The notes: generated from the sequence alone by a model not told the origin. DNA of 46,169 nucleotides from Porticoccaceae bacterium (GCA_028822155.1 JAPKEJ010000013.1:1-46169); one strand, 5' to 3'. Positions 21,622 through 30,435 are shown, counted from the first letter of the stretch. Made by a program: numbers and translations.

Positions 21622-22983
21622 TTAATGAATTCGCGCACCTTGCTCGAGTAGTTTTTTCTGCACTAATTTGATGTCAACATCCGCTACATCAACGCCCGTT
21701 TGCACAGAAATAGCCGCCGCCACACCGGCGCCCTGGCCATTCACAGCGCAACACATCATATTACGCACTGCAGCATGAGAATCTCGATCACCGCCAGCAC
21801 TGCGACCAGTCACTAAAAGATGACGAACACCCTTGGGCAACATTGATCGATAAGGTAACTGAAAATATCGGCCTGTGGTGGGTAAAATAAGGATTCCATA
21901 GCCATCGATAAATTCTGGGAAGATACCAATACTGTCTTCGAACTTTCCTTGTTCACGAACATCTTGGGCGGTCATATTATAGACAGCATCAATTTTTCGC
22001 GTATCCCGAACACCTAGAGTCATACCGAAGTTTCTTAGCTTGGCATTCTCACATCCAGGGTTAAATTGTTTGAGTGCTTCTATGGCTAGCATTGCTTGTC
22101 GACGCCCCTCCATTTCACCTGTAGTTAGGTGATCTGGATTAGTGGCATCGAGGCCTGCTAAATGAATCAAATTCAAATAGGTTAGATCACCCTGATCGGT
22201 TATGGCGCCCCAGGTGCCAGTGATAGTGTTTAGGTTTTGTGGTATTAACCCCGACTTAATGGCCTTTTCAAAGGGCTTCTTCAGATAAGGCGAAAATAGC
22301 TTGTCTTCTTTCCCGGAGGTTTCCATTGCCCAATCTGGACCACACCAGTCGCTGTAGGTGTGAGGGTCTGCCTTAACGTCTTCGATAAAACGCTTTTTGT
22401 CTACCCCATTCATCGAAAACATGACAGAGGCAGCCATCATTTCTTCAACAGGTGTTTTGTGCACAATTGCACCTGATCTATGGGCAATATCAGCATCACC
22501 GGTAGCATCAATAACACGCTTAGCTAGAATCGCTTCTCTCCCAGCTTTGCTCTCGACGATAACGCCTTTAATAACGCCACCCTCGACAATAGGTGCGACC
22601 ATTGTTCTGTGTAACATGGGCGTCACGCCCGATTCTTCGACCAAGACGTCGGCAACATATTTAAAGGCTTCGCCATCAATAGCATGACTATTAGATTGAG
22701 GTTCAGGCGTCGCCGCACCCATTGATTTTGCGCGCTGTTCAAATTCCACACCGATGCCTTCACTGTCCACGGTTTTGTCATGTCGATACCATGCAAAGCC
22801 TTCTACGCCGACCTGAGTGAGGTTGCCACCAAAGCAGCCATAGCGCTCCAGAAGGGTCGTCTGGGCACCTGCTCTGGCCGAGGCGATAGCTGCCGCTAAC
22901 CCTCCGGGTCCACTGCCTACCACCAATACTTCAGTATGGTGAATGATCGGGGTTTCTCGAGCTGCTTCGCTAATGGTCGCCAT
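21622..22983 (-). CDS. FAD-dependent oxidoreductase (PF12831 type)
   Basis: Flavoprotein of 453 aa. The N-terminal dinucleotide-binding motif is VVGSGPGGLAAA (Gly23, Gly25, Gly28) followed by TLLERYGCFGGNLTQ, typical of 'FAD_oxidored' proteins. A second nucleotide-binding segment RVIDATGDADIA is near residue 190, and HLLVTGRSAGGDRDSHAAVR near the C terminus completes the FAD site. No signal peptide is visible; it is cytoplasmic. Substrate unknown. It is on the same strand as pta, xsc and tpa but separated from pta by 348 bp containing a plus-strand terminator, so it is probably a separate unit. Its position suggests an accessory step in sulfonate or amino-acid breakdown (inference). Confidence 0.85.
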   Translation of the reverse strand: MATISEAARETPIIHHTEVLVVGSGPGGLAAAIASARAGAQTTLLERYGCFGGNLTQVGVEGFAWYRHDKTVDSEGIGVEFEQRAKSMGAATPEPQSNSHAIDGEAFKYVADVLVEESGVTPMLHRTMVAPIVEGGVIKGVIVESKAGREAILAKRVIDATGDADIAHRSGAIVHKTPVEEMMAASVMFSMNGVDKKRFIEDVKADPHTYSDWCGPDWAMETSGKEDKLFSPYLKKPFEKAIKSGLIPQNLNTITGTWGAITDQGDLTYLNLIHLAGLDATNPDHLTTGEMEGRRQAMLAIEALKQFNPGCENAKLRNFGMTLGVRDTRKIDAVYNMTAQDVREQGKFEDSIGIFPEFIDGYGILILPTTGRYFQLPYRSMLPKGVRHLLVTGRSAGGDRDSHAAVRNMMCCAVNGQGAGVAAAISVQTGVDVADVDIKLVQKKLLEQGARIH

Positions 22984-23149
22984 AATTTCTTTAACCTTTC
23001 ATTATTTTTGACGTACTGCAATTTTAACTTATCGAACGCATCTAACTATAGATTTTAAATCGCGCAAAAACTAGAGATTACCGCAGGTCATAAAATATCG
23101 CTGATCGAATGGAATTTGCATATTTTTGATCATTTTTGTTATTAAAATG

Positions 23150-23254
23150 GAACTTCTGTGCTGATAGCTGTCTTAAGTAATGTACATATTCTCCCTTGAA
23201 CATATACAGTTAGATCTGCATTTGCAGAAACCCTGAGAAATCAGGGTTTTTTTT
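23150..23254 (+). ncRNA. Candidate small RNA with C-rich unpaired segment and terminator
   Basis: The 348-bp gap between the FAD-oxidoreductase and pta (both minus strand) contains a strong terminator pointing in the plus direction with no plus-strand gene before it. A possible promoter, TTGCAT (23116-23121) with TATTAA (23140-23145) at 18-nt spacing, would start a transcript of roughly 100 nt. The predicted RNA has a short CTGCA/TGCAG stem-loop, a GAAA-loop terminator stem and an apparently unpaired TTCTCCCTTG segment that could pair with Shine-Dalgarno sequences. No match to a named RNA family is recognised. The 5' end is a guess. Confidence 0.35.
23228..23254 (+). terminator. Rho-independent terminator with GAAA tetraloop
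   Basis: AAACCCTGA (23228-23236) and TCAGGGTTT (23241-23249) form a perfect 9-bp stem closed by GAAA, followed by an eight-T run on the plus strand. On the minus strand the following T run is only three long, so it is a weak terminator for the pta operon at best. Confidence 0.88.
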
Positions 23255-23331
23255 GGCCGCGAGAAAGTGATCATCATTAATAGTTATGGCGTCAAAGCCT
23301 TCGATGCATCATTGATGCATGAGTATTTTTG

Positions 23332-24336
23332 CTAGGTCACCTGGCAGGCTGTGATGGCGGCAACGCCATATATATCCTCTGCGCTACAACCGCGAGACAA
23401 ATCGTTGACCGGCTTTGCCAAACCCTGGAGAAGAGGGCCGTAGACGGGAATGTTAGCTAACCTCTGGACAAGTTTATAGGAAATGTTGGCTGAGTTGAGG
23501 TCGGGGAAAATAAGAACATTTGCTTCGCCTTTCAATGCACTGTCGGGGTATTTTTTTGCAGCGATACTAGGCACTAGTGCCGCATCTGCCTGTATTTCGC
23601 CATCGACAATGATATCGAGCCCTTCAGCCGCTACTTTTAATACTGTCAGAGACGCTGCTCGTCTAATCTTATCTAACGATTCGTGCTGGGCACTGCCGTT
23701 TGTAGCAAAAGATAAAAAGGCAACCTTGGGTATCTCACCGGTTAATGTTTGGTAGTTATTTGCCGATGCGATGGCTATATCGACTAACTGTTCTGCATCT
23801 GGGTTTGGTATAACCGCGCAATCAGCAAACAGGAGTGAGGAGTGACCCGCAGGAGAGGGGTTTGCGAGGTCCAGCAGCATACTGCTACTCGCCATTTTTA
23901 TACCTGGGGCGGTGCCAATTACCTGTAATGAGGCGCGAAGCACATCACTAGTTGAGGCAACACTTCCGGCGATGAGGCCATCGACTAATCCTTGGTGGCA
24001 CATCATATTAGCGAAATACAGTCTGTCCTGCATAACGACGGTGGCAGCATCCATTGACATACCTTTATGCTTGCGCATTTCGAAAAAAATACGAGTAAAA
24101 TCAGTCGCTAAGGACGATAACATAGGGTCGATTATATTGAAATTGAGTGCATCTATATCAGCAGAGTTACATGCTTTGGTTATTTCTGACTCACTGCCTA
24201 ATACAGTGACTTGAGCAATCCCATCGTTAACAATTCTGTGAGCAGCCTGAATGACACGGGGGTCTTGGCCTTCTGCAAAAACGAGCTTGGCTTTAGTAGC
24301 TTTCGCTCTCTCAACAATGGTATTTAATATAGACAT
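23332..24336 (-). CDS. pta: Phosphate acetyltransferase (Pta)
   Basis: Converts the acetyl phosphate made by Xsc to acetyl-CoA. A 334-aa single-domain PTA_PTB protein (the short class I form, lacking the N-terminal domains of the E. coli enzyme). Readable motifs include KLVFAEGQDPRVIQAA near the N terminus, DGLIAGSVASTSDVLRA around residue 118, and the C-terminal NISYKLVQRLA followed by GPLLQGLAKPVNDLSRGCS. The start is the ATG at 24336 with CGGAGA upstream. It lies 72 bp downstream of xsc in the same direction. Pairing xsc with pta is the standard arrangement in C2-sulfonate degradation. It is the last gene of the probable taurine operon. Confidence 0.95.
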   Translation of the reverse strand: MSILNTIVERAKATKAKLVFAEGQDPRVIQAAHRIVNDGIAQVTVLGSESEITKACNSADIDALNFNIIDPMLSSLATDFTRIFFEMRKHKGMSMDAATVVMQDRLYFANMMCHQGLVDGLIAGSVASTSDVLRASLQVIGTAPGIKMASSSMLLDLANPSPAGHSSLLFADCAVIPNPDAEQLVDIAIASANNYQTLTGEIPKVAFLSFATNGSAQHESLDKIRRAASLTVLKVAAEGLDIIVDGEIQADAALVPSIAAKKYPDSALKGEANVLIFPDLNSANISYKLVQRLANIPVYGPLLQGLAKPVNDLSRGCSAEDIYGVAAITACQVT

Positions 24337-24408
24337 AGAGGTTTCTCCGACAGCAGGTCAGTGTACCCTAAGTAATGCTCGCAAAAGAAAGGGTACCCCT
24401 CATTGTTA

Positions 24409-26172
24409 CTAAACGTAGTCTTTGTACTTTTCAAGGTAACGTACTGGCTTGGACAACGCATCACGTCTGAACGGGTCACCCAGTTCTCGAGTACACATAA
24501 TCTCAATCACCGTACTTTTACCTTCATTCATTTGAAGATCTATGGCTTTCTTGAGCGCCGGACCAACATCTTCTAGTTTATCAACAACAATACCTTCCGC
24601 TCCCATCGCTTGAGCAATGCCAGCCCAGCTTTCACTGACCAGTTCAGCGGCAACAAAGCGGCGATCATAAAACTCAACTTGGTTCTTCTTTTCTGCGCCC
24701 CAGTCACGGTTGTGGAATACCACTGCTGTAACAGCAATATCATGACGCACGGAGGTCATTAGTTCAGACATGCTCATACCCCAAGCGCCGTCTCCAGCAT
24801 AGGCAATAGCGGGCCGGTGCGGTGATGCCGCTTTTGCACCAATGATAGTGGGCAGGGCATAGCCACAGTTGCCAAAACTCATAGGGGCAAAGAAACTACG
24901 CGCTTTTTCAAAGCGCAAATAGCTGTGAGCTACAGAGTTAATGTTACCGATATCCGTAGAAACCATGACATCTTCTGGCATAGCCTTTTCTAGTTCTCGC
25001 AGGACTTGCCTAGGATGTAACCATTCGCCATCCTCGTCAGCAGCCTCTTCAATCATATCTAAGCTGTAGGGGTCTCGTTCATGGGTCCAATCGTCTAGCT
25101 CGCTCTCCCAAGCTTGCTTTTGGGCAGTGATTTCAGTGAGACGCTCGCCTTTATTGTCATGACAGTCGAGATTTAACTTGGATAGGCGTTCGGTCAAGGC
25201 AATAGCGGTTGCTTTAGCGTCACCGCATATACCGACAGAGATCTTTTTTACCAAACCGAGCATTTTATGATCTGCATCAATCTGAATGATTTTTGCATTT
25301 TCTGGCCAATACTCTAATTCATACTGGGGAAGGGTACCAAAAGGTCCTAGGCGTGAACCTAACACCAAGACTACGTCGGCTTTGGATATGAGTTTCATAC
25401 CTGCTTTTGATCCTTGGTAACCTAGTGGACCGCACCATAGAGGGTGACTGGCTGGAAATGAGTCATTGTGCTGATAACTGTTAACGACCGGTGCGCCTAG
25501 TAATTCAGCGAGGGCTTTGCATTCTTCAACGGCATCGGCCATGACAACACCGCCACCCGATATCATGACAGGAAATTTCGCGGTAGATAATAGATACGCC
25601 GCTTCTCCCAGGCTCTTTTCACCTCCGGGACCACGATCCAACCGCTGGGGCTGTGGAATTTCTATATCGATATCACCATAAAAGAAATCGCGAGGAATAT
25701 TTAATTGAGTGGGGCCCATTTCTGACATGGCTCGATCAAAGCATCTAGCAGTAAACTCGGCGATACGCTTAGAGTTGTTAACATGCCCTTGGTATTTGGT
25801 GAATTCTTGGAACATGGGTAACTGGTGAGCTTCTTGAAACCCGCCCAAACCAATGCTCATAGTGCCTGCTTCGGGCGTAATCATAACTACAGGAGAGTGC
25901 GCCCAGAAAGCCGCAGCAACACCAGTAACGCAGTTTGAAACGCCAGGACCATTTTGACCAATGACAACGCCATGATTACCAGAGGCTCGGGCGTAACCAT
26001 CAGCCATGTGGGCCGCGCCCTGTTCGTGGACCACTGGAATAAGTTCAATACCTGCCGGGGCAAAAATATCCATCGCATCCATAAATGCCGAACCCATAAT
26101 GCCAAAGATTTTAGTTACGCCATTGGCGACTAGTGTTTCAACGAATGCTTCGCTAGGTGTCATACGTGCCAT
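24409..26172 (-). CDS. xsc: Sulfoacetaldehyde acetyltransferase (Xsc)
   Basis: Thiamine-diphosphate enzyme that cleaves the C-S bond of sulfoacetaldehyde with phosphate, giving acetyl phosphate and sulfite. The 587-aa length fits Xsc. Glu50 in VVHEQGAAH is the cofactor-activating Glu, the central domain carries MISGGGVVMAD, and the thiamine-diphosphate/Mg motif runs from GDGAWGM (460-462) to Asn488 in VFHNRDWGAEKKNQ. Xsc-specific stretches such as FGIMGSAFMDAMDIF and TRELGDPFRRDALSKP distinguish it from acetolactate synthase. An AGGGC ribosome site lies upstream of the ATG. It sits between the AGCS symporter (177 bp upstream) and pta; with tpa it defines a taurine-dissimilation cluster. The sulfite formed is presumably oxidised by the dehydrogenase at 16.7-18.4 kb. 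Confidence 0.96.
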   Translation of the reverse strand: MARMTPSEAFVETLVANGVTKIFGIMGSAFMDAMDIFAPAGIELIPVVHEQGAAHMADGYARASGNHGVVIGQNGPGVSNCVTGVAAAFWAHSPVVMITPEAGTMSIGLGGFQEAHQLPMFQEFTKYQGHVNNSKRIAEFTARCFDRAMSEMGPTQLNIPRDFFYGDIDIEIPQPQRLDRGPGGEKSLGEAAYLLSTAKFPVMISGGGVVMADAVEECKALAELLGAPVVNSYQHNDSFPASHPLWCGPLGYQGSKAGMKLISKADVVLVLGSRLGPFGTLPQYELEYWPENAKIIQIDADHKMLGLVKKISVGICGDAKATAIALTERLSKLNLDCHDNKGERLTEITAQKQAWESELDDWTHERDPYSLDMIEEAADEDGEWLHPRQVLRELEKAMPEDVMVSTDIGNINSVAHSYLRFEKARSFFAPMSFGNCGYALPTIIGAKAASPHRPAIAYAGDGAWGMSMSELMTSVRHDIAVTAVVFHNRDWGAEKKNQVEFYDRRFVAAELVSESWAGIAQAMGAEGIVVDKLEDVGPALKKAIDLQMNEGKSTVIEIMCTRELGDPFRRDALSKPVRYLEKYKDYV

Positions 26173-26349
26173 GATATTGCCCTGTTTTAAATACTAGATT
26201 GTCTGTTTATATAGCCAAAAATTAAGTCACCATAATTCTGAGCGTAGCTTAGTAAGTTGGTAGAGTAAAAGATAGAATCAGTTTATACCGCTCTATTATT
26301 CCAGCCTAGATTAGTTTGTTACTTAGATTTGATTGTTACTCCTTAGATA

Positions 26350-27915
26350 TTATTTCCCATCAATATACTTACGGTTGTATTTACTTAGCTCTCTTTTTAC
26401 CAAGGGAGCGAGCATGTACAGACCAATTATATTGGGCACACAGATTAGAAATACTAGGGCGTCAGAAAAGTCTAGAACGGCGTCGAGCTGAATGCTGCAA
26501 CCTAGCGCGACAAACAAACAAAAAACCAACTTAAACAGGTTGCTCGCCCATACCTTTTCACCCACTAAGTAAGTCCAACCCTTAAGTCCGTAGTATGCCC
26601 AAGCAATCATTGTCGAAAACGCAAAAAGCATACCGGCGATAGCGATCAGATAAGGAGACCAAGAGATGTTTCTAGCAAAGGCGGCAGATGTCATTTCAAT
26701 GCCTCCAAGACCTTCGTTGAACGCCGGGTCATAGTAGAACGTAGTCACGATGACTAGCGCCGTTAGAGTGCAAATAACGACGGTATCGATAAAGGGCTCT
26801 AGCAATGACACATAACCTTCGGTAATAGGTTCTTTTGTGCGCACAGCAGAGTGCGCGATAGAAGCCGACCCGATACCCGCCTCATTTGAAAAGACCGCGC
26901 GCTGGAAGCCAACGATCATGACGCCAATGGCGCCGCCACTCATGCCTTCTGGACTAAATGCACCACTAATAATAGCATTGATAGCATAAGGGATAGCTTC
27001 GTAGTTCATGCCAATAATAGTGATGGCACTGACACAGTAGAGTATTGCCATGAAGGGGACGACCTTACTGGTCACTTTGGCAATACTTTGGATGCCACCC
27101 AATATGACTAAGCCAACGACACCGCCGAGAATAAGCCCGAAAAGCCAAGCCTTGTCGGCAAACCAGCTTCCGTCTGCGCCACCGGTGACATTCACAAATT
27201 GCATGTAGGCTTGGTTTGATTGGAACATATTGCCAATACCTAAACAGCCCAGGACTATACCTAACGCATAAAATCGGCCAATAAAGACGCCGGCTTTATT
27301 CCAACCTTTTTCGGCAAAGGCATATTGTAAATAATACATAGGACCGCCCGAGACCGATCCGTCTGCATTTTCTCGTCGCAGCAGCACGCCTAAGGTGCAC
27401 TCGATAAACTTAGTCGACATGCCCAGTATTCCCGCGATAATGATCCAAAAGGTTGCTCCTGGACCACCTACGGATATTGCAACGGCCACGCCAGCAATGT
27501 TACCTATGCCAACGGTGCCTGATACAGCAGTGGTCAGCGCCTGAAAGTGAGTTACCTCGCCTGGGTCTTTAGATTTTGAATCACTTCCGCGTATTAGCTT
27601 AATAGCGTGACTAAAGCCGCGCAAATTAATGAATTTAAAATACAGAGTGAAATAGACCGCAGCAAAGACCAACCAGGCTACAACTAGGGGTACATCAGTG
27701 CCAAATACGGACACGCTATAAAAAACGATAGCAGAGATAAAGCTTGTGATGGGCTGCACAGAATTGTTGATGAATTCGTCAATACCCTGCTGTGCAAACG
27801 CCATAGGTGAAAAAAATGAAACAATAAGAAGGCTTAAATAAGAGCAAAGGGAAGGTTTAAGTCTCAGCAACTTGTTTTTAGCCTTAGTTGCCACGATTAC
27901 GTTTTCTTTGTTCAT
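26350..27915 (-). CDS. AGCS family sodium:alanine/glycine symporter
   Basis: Inner-membrane sodium-coupled amino-acid transporter of 521 aa with about ten to eleven hydrophobic spans. PF01235 motifs are present: TAVSGTVGIGNIAGVAVAI, FIECTLGVLLRR, GGPMYYLQ and FSNEAGIGSASIAHSA. It lies 50 bp downstream of the exporter and upstream of xsc, in the same orientation. In the cluster it could import taurine itself, since no tauABC or TRAP genes are present here, or it could handle the alanine that Tpa produces from pyruvate (both inference). Family members usually carry alanine or glycine, so taurine specificity must be tested rather than assumed. Confidence 0.92.
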   Translation of the reverse strand: MNKENVIVATKAKNKLLRLKPSLCSYLSLLIVSFFSPMAFAQQGIDEFINNSVQPITSFISAIVFYSVSVFGTDVPLVVAWLVFAAVYFTLYFKFINLRGFSHAIKLIRGSDSKSKDPGEVTHFQALTTAVSGTVGIGNIAGVAVAISVGGPGATFWIIIAGILGMSTKFIECTLGVLLRRENADGSVSGGPMYYLQYAFAEKGWNKAGVFIGRFYALGIVLGCLGIGNMFQSNQAYMQFVNVTGGADGSWFADKAWLFGLILGGVVGLVILGGIQSIAKVTSKVVPFMAILYCVSAITIIGMNYEAIPYAINAIISGAFSPEGMSGGAIGVMIVGFQRAVFSNEAGIGSASIAHSAVRTKEPITEGYVSLLEPFIDTVVICTLTALVIVTTFYYDPAFNEGLGGIEMTSAAFARNISWSPYLIAIAGMLFAFSTMIAWAYYGLKGWTYLVGEKVWASNLFKLVFCLFVALGCSIQLDAVLDFSDALVFLICVPNIIGLYMLAPLVKRELSKYNRKYIDGK

Positions 27916-27965
27916 AATCTTACCTTGCAGTGATTATTGGAAGTTTAGTTAAGGTGTCATTGACC

Positions 27966-28955
27966 CTAAAGCATAACCCAAGCCAAAACCAACCCGCCAA
28001 GGAATAGGCTCTCAGACAAAACCATAGCGACCGGTCGCCAGCCGATATTGATCAGCCCTTTAAACGAGGTTTTCATCCCTAAGGCTGCGATAGCTACCAC
28101 GAAGCAATCTTGAGATGTCTGGTTCATAACCTCGCCGGCGGCTTCGGGGATCCAGCCAATATTATTAACAATGGCGAGCACTACAAAGCCTAATAAAAAG
28201 TAGGGTGGTGATAGTTTAGTGCGACCTTCGGAAGCTGCACGCTGTTTTGCAAAGATCATCAAGAATATCCAAGCCATGGGTATTAATAAGGCGACTCGAA
28301 GCATTTTAACAATCATAGCGACATAACCGACGTCTTCAGAGATGGAGTATCCAGCGCCGATAACATGAGATACATCATGGATAGATCCGCCAATAAAAAT
28401 ACCCATCTGCTCCGTGTTTAAGTCTAAAAAGCTGGCTAGAACGGGGTAGACGACCATGGCAATAGCGCCAAAAGTTGCCACCATGACAACGGTTAACAGA
28501 GTGTAATGCTCTACTTCTTTGCTTTTAGGCATTACGGAGGACAGAGTCATCGCTGCAGAGATGCCACAGATCCCGACTGCGCCGCCAGATAGCATGCCAA
28601 AGCGATAGTCGAGCTTAAGAGCCTTGGCGATGAGTGCACCAAACAAGATAGTGGCGAACATGCAGCCAACCACAACTAAAGCGGTTACCCAGCCCAGGGC
28701 AAGAACATCGCCAAACAGAATTTTTGAACCGAGTAAAATAACCCCAAAGCGTAATACTGTGCTTGAGCAAAAGTCTATTCCTGGAATGGAATATTCAGAT
28801 TCACTAAGAAAATTAACTGACATTCCTAATATGAGCGCGAACAACATGGTGGGCGCGCCATAGTTCAAAGCTAAAAATTTGGAGGCCAAAGCAACTAAAA
28901 TACAGGCAATTATTCCGCGAACTTTATTTTTGTGGCGGGATAAAGAGCTATCCAT
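27966..28955 (-). CDS. YeiH/SuyZ-type putative sulfate exporter (UPF0324)
   Basis: Membrane protein of 329 aa with about ten hydrophobic segments and the UPF0324 (PF03601) pattern: ILGMSVNFLSE, LRFGVILLGSKI, GGAVGICGISAAMTL and GGSIHDVSHVIGAGY. Family members linked to sulfonate clusters (SuyZ in Paracoccus pantotrophus, TauZ elsewhere) are proposed to export sulfate. Here it sits 21 bp downstream of tpa and 50 bp upstream of the AGCS symporter, so it is co-transcribed with both. Export of sulfate or sulfite produced from sulfoacetaldehyde is the natural role. Since sulfite oxidation by the Tat-exported dehydrogenase is periplasmic, the cargo of this transporter may be sulfite rather than sulfate (inference). 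Confidence 0.9.
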   Translation of the reverse strand: MDSSLSRHKNKVRGIIACILVALASKFLALNYGAPTMLFALILGMSVNFLSESEYSIPGIDFCSSTVLRFGVILLGSKILFGDVLALGWVTALVVVGCMFATILFGALIAKALKLDYRFGMLSGGAVGICGISAAMTLSSVMPKSKEVEHYTLLTVVMVATFGAIAMVVYPVLASFLDLNTEQMGIFIGGSIHDVSHVIGAGYSISEDVGYVAMIVKMLRVALLIPMAWIFLMIFAKQRAASEGRTKLSPPYFLLGFVVLAIVNNIGWIPEAAGEVMNQTSQDCFVVAIAALGMKTSFKGLINIGWRPVAMVLSESLFLGGLVLAWVML

Positions 28956-28976
28956 GTTTGTATCCTTAGGGATCGT

Positions 28977-30374
28977 TTATAGAGAATTTGTCGCTAACGC
29001 ATTGTCAATTGCGTCGACTATATCATCAATATCTCTTCGGGTGGCAATGAGCGCAGGGCTCAAGCAGAGAGTGTTATTAAAGTCTTGAAAACTACGGTTA
29101 GTACGGCCGATAAGAACCCCCTGTTGCATACAATGAGTTACTATTTTCATGGCATAACTTTCATGTATAGGCTGTTTAGACTGCCGATCTTGAACGAGTT
29201 CTACTCCTGCAAATAAACCTTTACCACGGACGTCGCCGACCACAGTATATTTGTCTTTTAGCTCTAAAAGGCGTTGATCTAGATGATTACCCATTTGCAC
29301 GACGTTATCTAACAGATTCTCTTCTTCAATAATCGCTACGTTAGCCAGTCCAGCCGCAGGCCCGGCAGTGCAGCCTCCGAAGGTGCTAATGTCTCTAAAG
29401 TAACCCAGTTCGCCACTGTCCTCCAAAGCGAACTGATCGAATACGGCATCTGTAGTAATAGTGCATGATATGGCTGCATATCCACTGGCAAGGCCTTTGG
29501 CCATGGTTACCATGTCGGGGCTAACCCCGTAGTGTTGAAAGCCAAACCATTTGCCCGTGCGTCCCAAGCCACAAACAACTTCGTCGATATGCAGTAGTAC
29601 GTCGTATTTTTTACAGATCTCTTGGATGATCGGGAAGTATTCAGGCACTGGAGGAATAACGCCTCCACCGGCAGTAATGGGTTCTAACACCACAGAGCCT
29701 ACAGTATCGGGACCCTCCCGCAAAATAGCTGTTTCTAGATCTTTGGCGCACTCAATATCACAGCTGCCATAGGTTTTCCCAAATGGGCAGCGATAGCAAC
29801 AGCAGTGGCTAAATTCAGAAAACCCGGGGGTAAAGGGACCATATTGCTCTTTTCGTTGGGAATGTCCCGAAGAGCTAAGTGCCGCGATGGTGGTTCCATG
29901 ATAGTCACGATCACGGAAGATAACCTTATGTTTGCGTCCATCGCCATTGATATGAGCAAGCTGGCGAACCATTTTATAGGCCTTTTCGTTAGCTTCTGAA
30001 CCTGAATTAGAATAATAAACCTTACCTTTGCCAGCCCCCATTTCAGGTATTTTAGTCAATAACTTCTCGGCAAATAGCGCGCCTGGAATGCTACCGGCGC
30101 TGTTGGCGAAATAACACATTTCCATTAGCTGGTCACGGACCGCATTGGCGATCTTTTCACGCCCATACCCAACATTTACCGACCAGACTCCACCCGAGGT
30201 CGCATCAAGGTACTCATTGCCCTTAATGTCGGTTACGCGCATGCCTATCCCGCTTTTTATGATCAGTGGGTCAGTCGTTTTTAAGTTGTTGTGGGGCGTC
30301 AGGTGGTGCCAAACGTTGGCACGATCTGTGCGGATAATATCTGTTGTCTCAGCTGAAATATCAATAGTGTTCAT
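28977..30374 (-). CDS. tpa: Taurine--pyruvate aminotransferase (Tpa)
   Basis: PLP enzyme moving the amino group of taurine to pyruvate, giving sulfoacetaldehyde and alanine. A 465-aa class III (omega) aminotransferase: YSNSGSEANEKA at 121-132, DYHGTTIAALS at 158-168, HIDEVVCGLGRTG with Asp264, and Lys293 in MAKGLASGYA forming the Schiff base. A Cys-rich insert, CCCYRCPFGKTYGSCDIEC at 191-209, matches the Tpa subgroup. The ATG is preceded by GGAG seven nucleotides upstream. It is the promoter-proximal gene of the tpa-exporter-symporter-xsc-pta run. Alanine must be recycled to pyruvate for sustained flux; no alanine dehydrogenase is in this window. Other omega-transaminases are similar, but the xsc context strongly favours Tpa. 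Confidence 0.92.
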   Translation of the reverse strand: MNTIDISAETTDIIRTDRANVWHHLTPHNNLKTTDPLIIKSGIGMRVTDIKGNEYLDATSGGVWSVNVGYGREKIANAVRDQLMEMCYFANSAGSIPGALFAEKLLTKIPEMGAGKGKVYYSNSGSEANEKAYKMVRQLAHINGDGRKHKVIFRDRDYHGTTIAALSSSGHSQRKEQYGPFTPGFSEFSHCCCYRCPFGKTYGSCDIECAKDLETAILREGPDTVGSVVLEPITAGGGVIPPVPEYFPIIQEICKKYDVLLHIDEVVCGLGRTGKWFGFQHYGVSPDMVTMAKGLASGYAAISCTITTDAVFDQFALEDSGELGYFRDISTFGGCTAGPAAGLANVAIIEEENLLDNVVQMGNHLDQRLLELKDKYTVVGDVRGKGLFAGVELVQDRQSKQPIHESYAMKIVTHCMQQGVLIGRTNRSFQDFNNTLCLSPALIATRRDIDDIVDAIDNALATNSL

Positions 30375-30435
30375 GACTGCTCCGGCGTTTGGGTGTTGTA
30401 CAATTTCGTAGCATAGTGAAACTTAGCTCAATTGA

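Noticed and set aside
23304-23320. Hairpin ATGCATC/GATGCAT just downstream of the pta stop
   Set aside because: A 7-bp AT-rich stem with no T tract on the minus strand; too weak to call the pta terminator.
24409-26172. Thiamine-diphosphate enzyme as acetolactate synthase or oxalyl-CoA decarboxylase
   Set aside because: Family-specific Xsc segments and the immediate pta and tpa context support sulfoacetaldehyde acetyltransferase.
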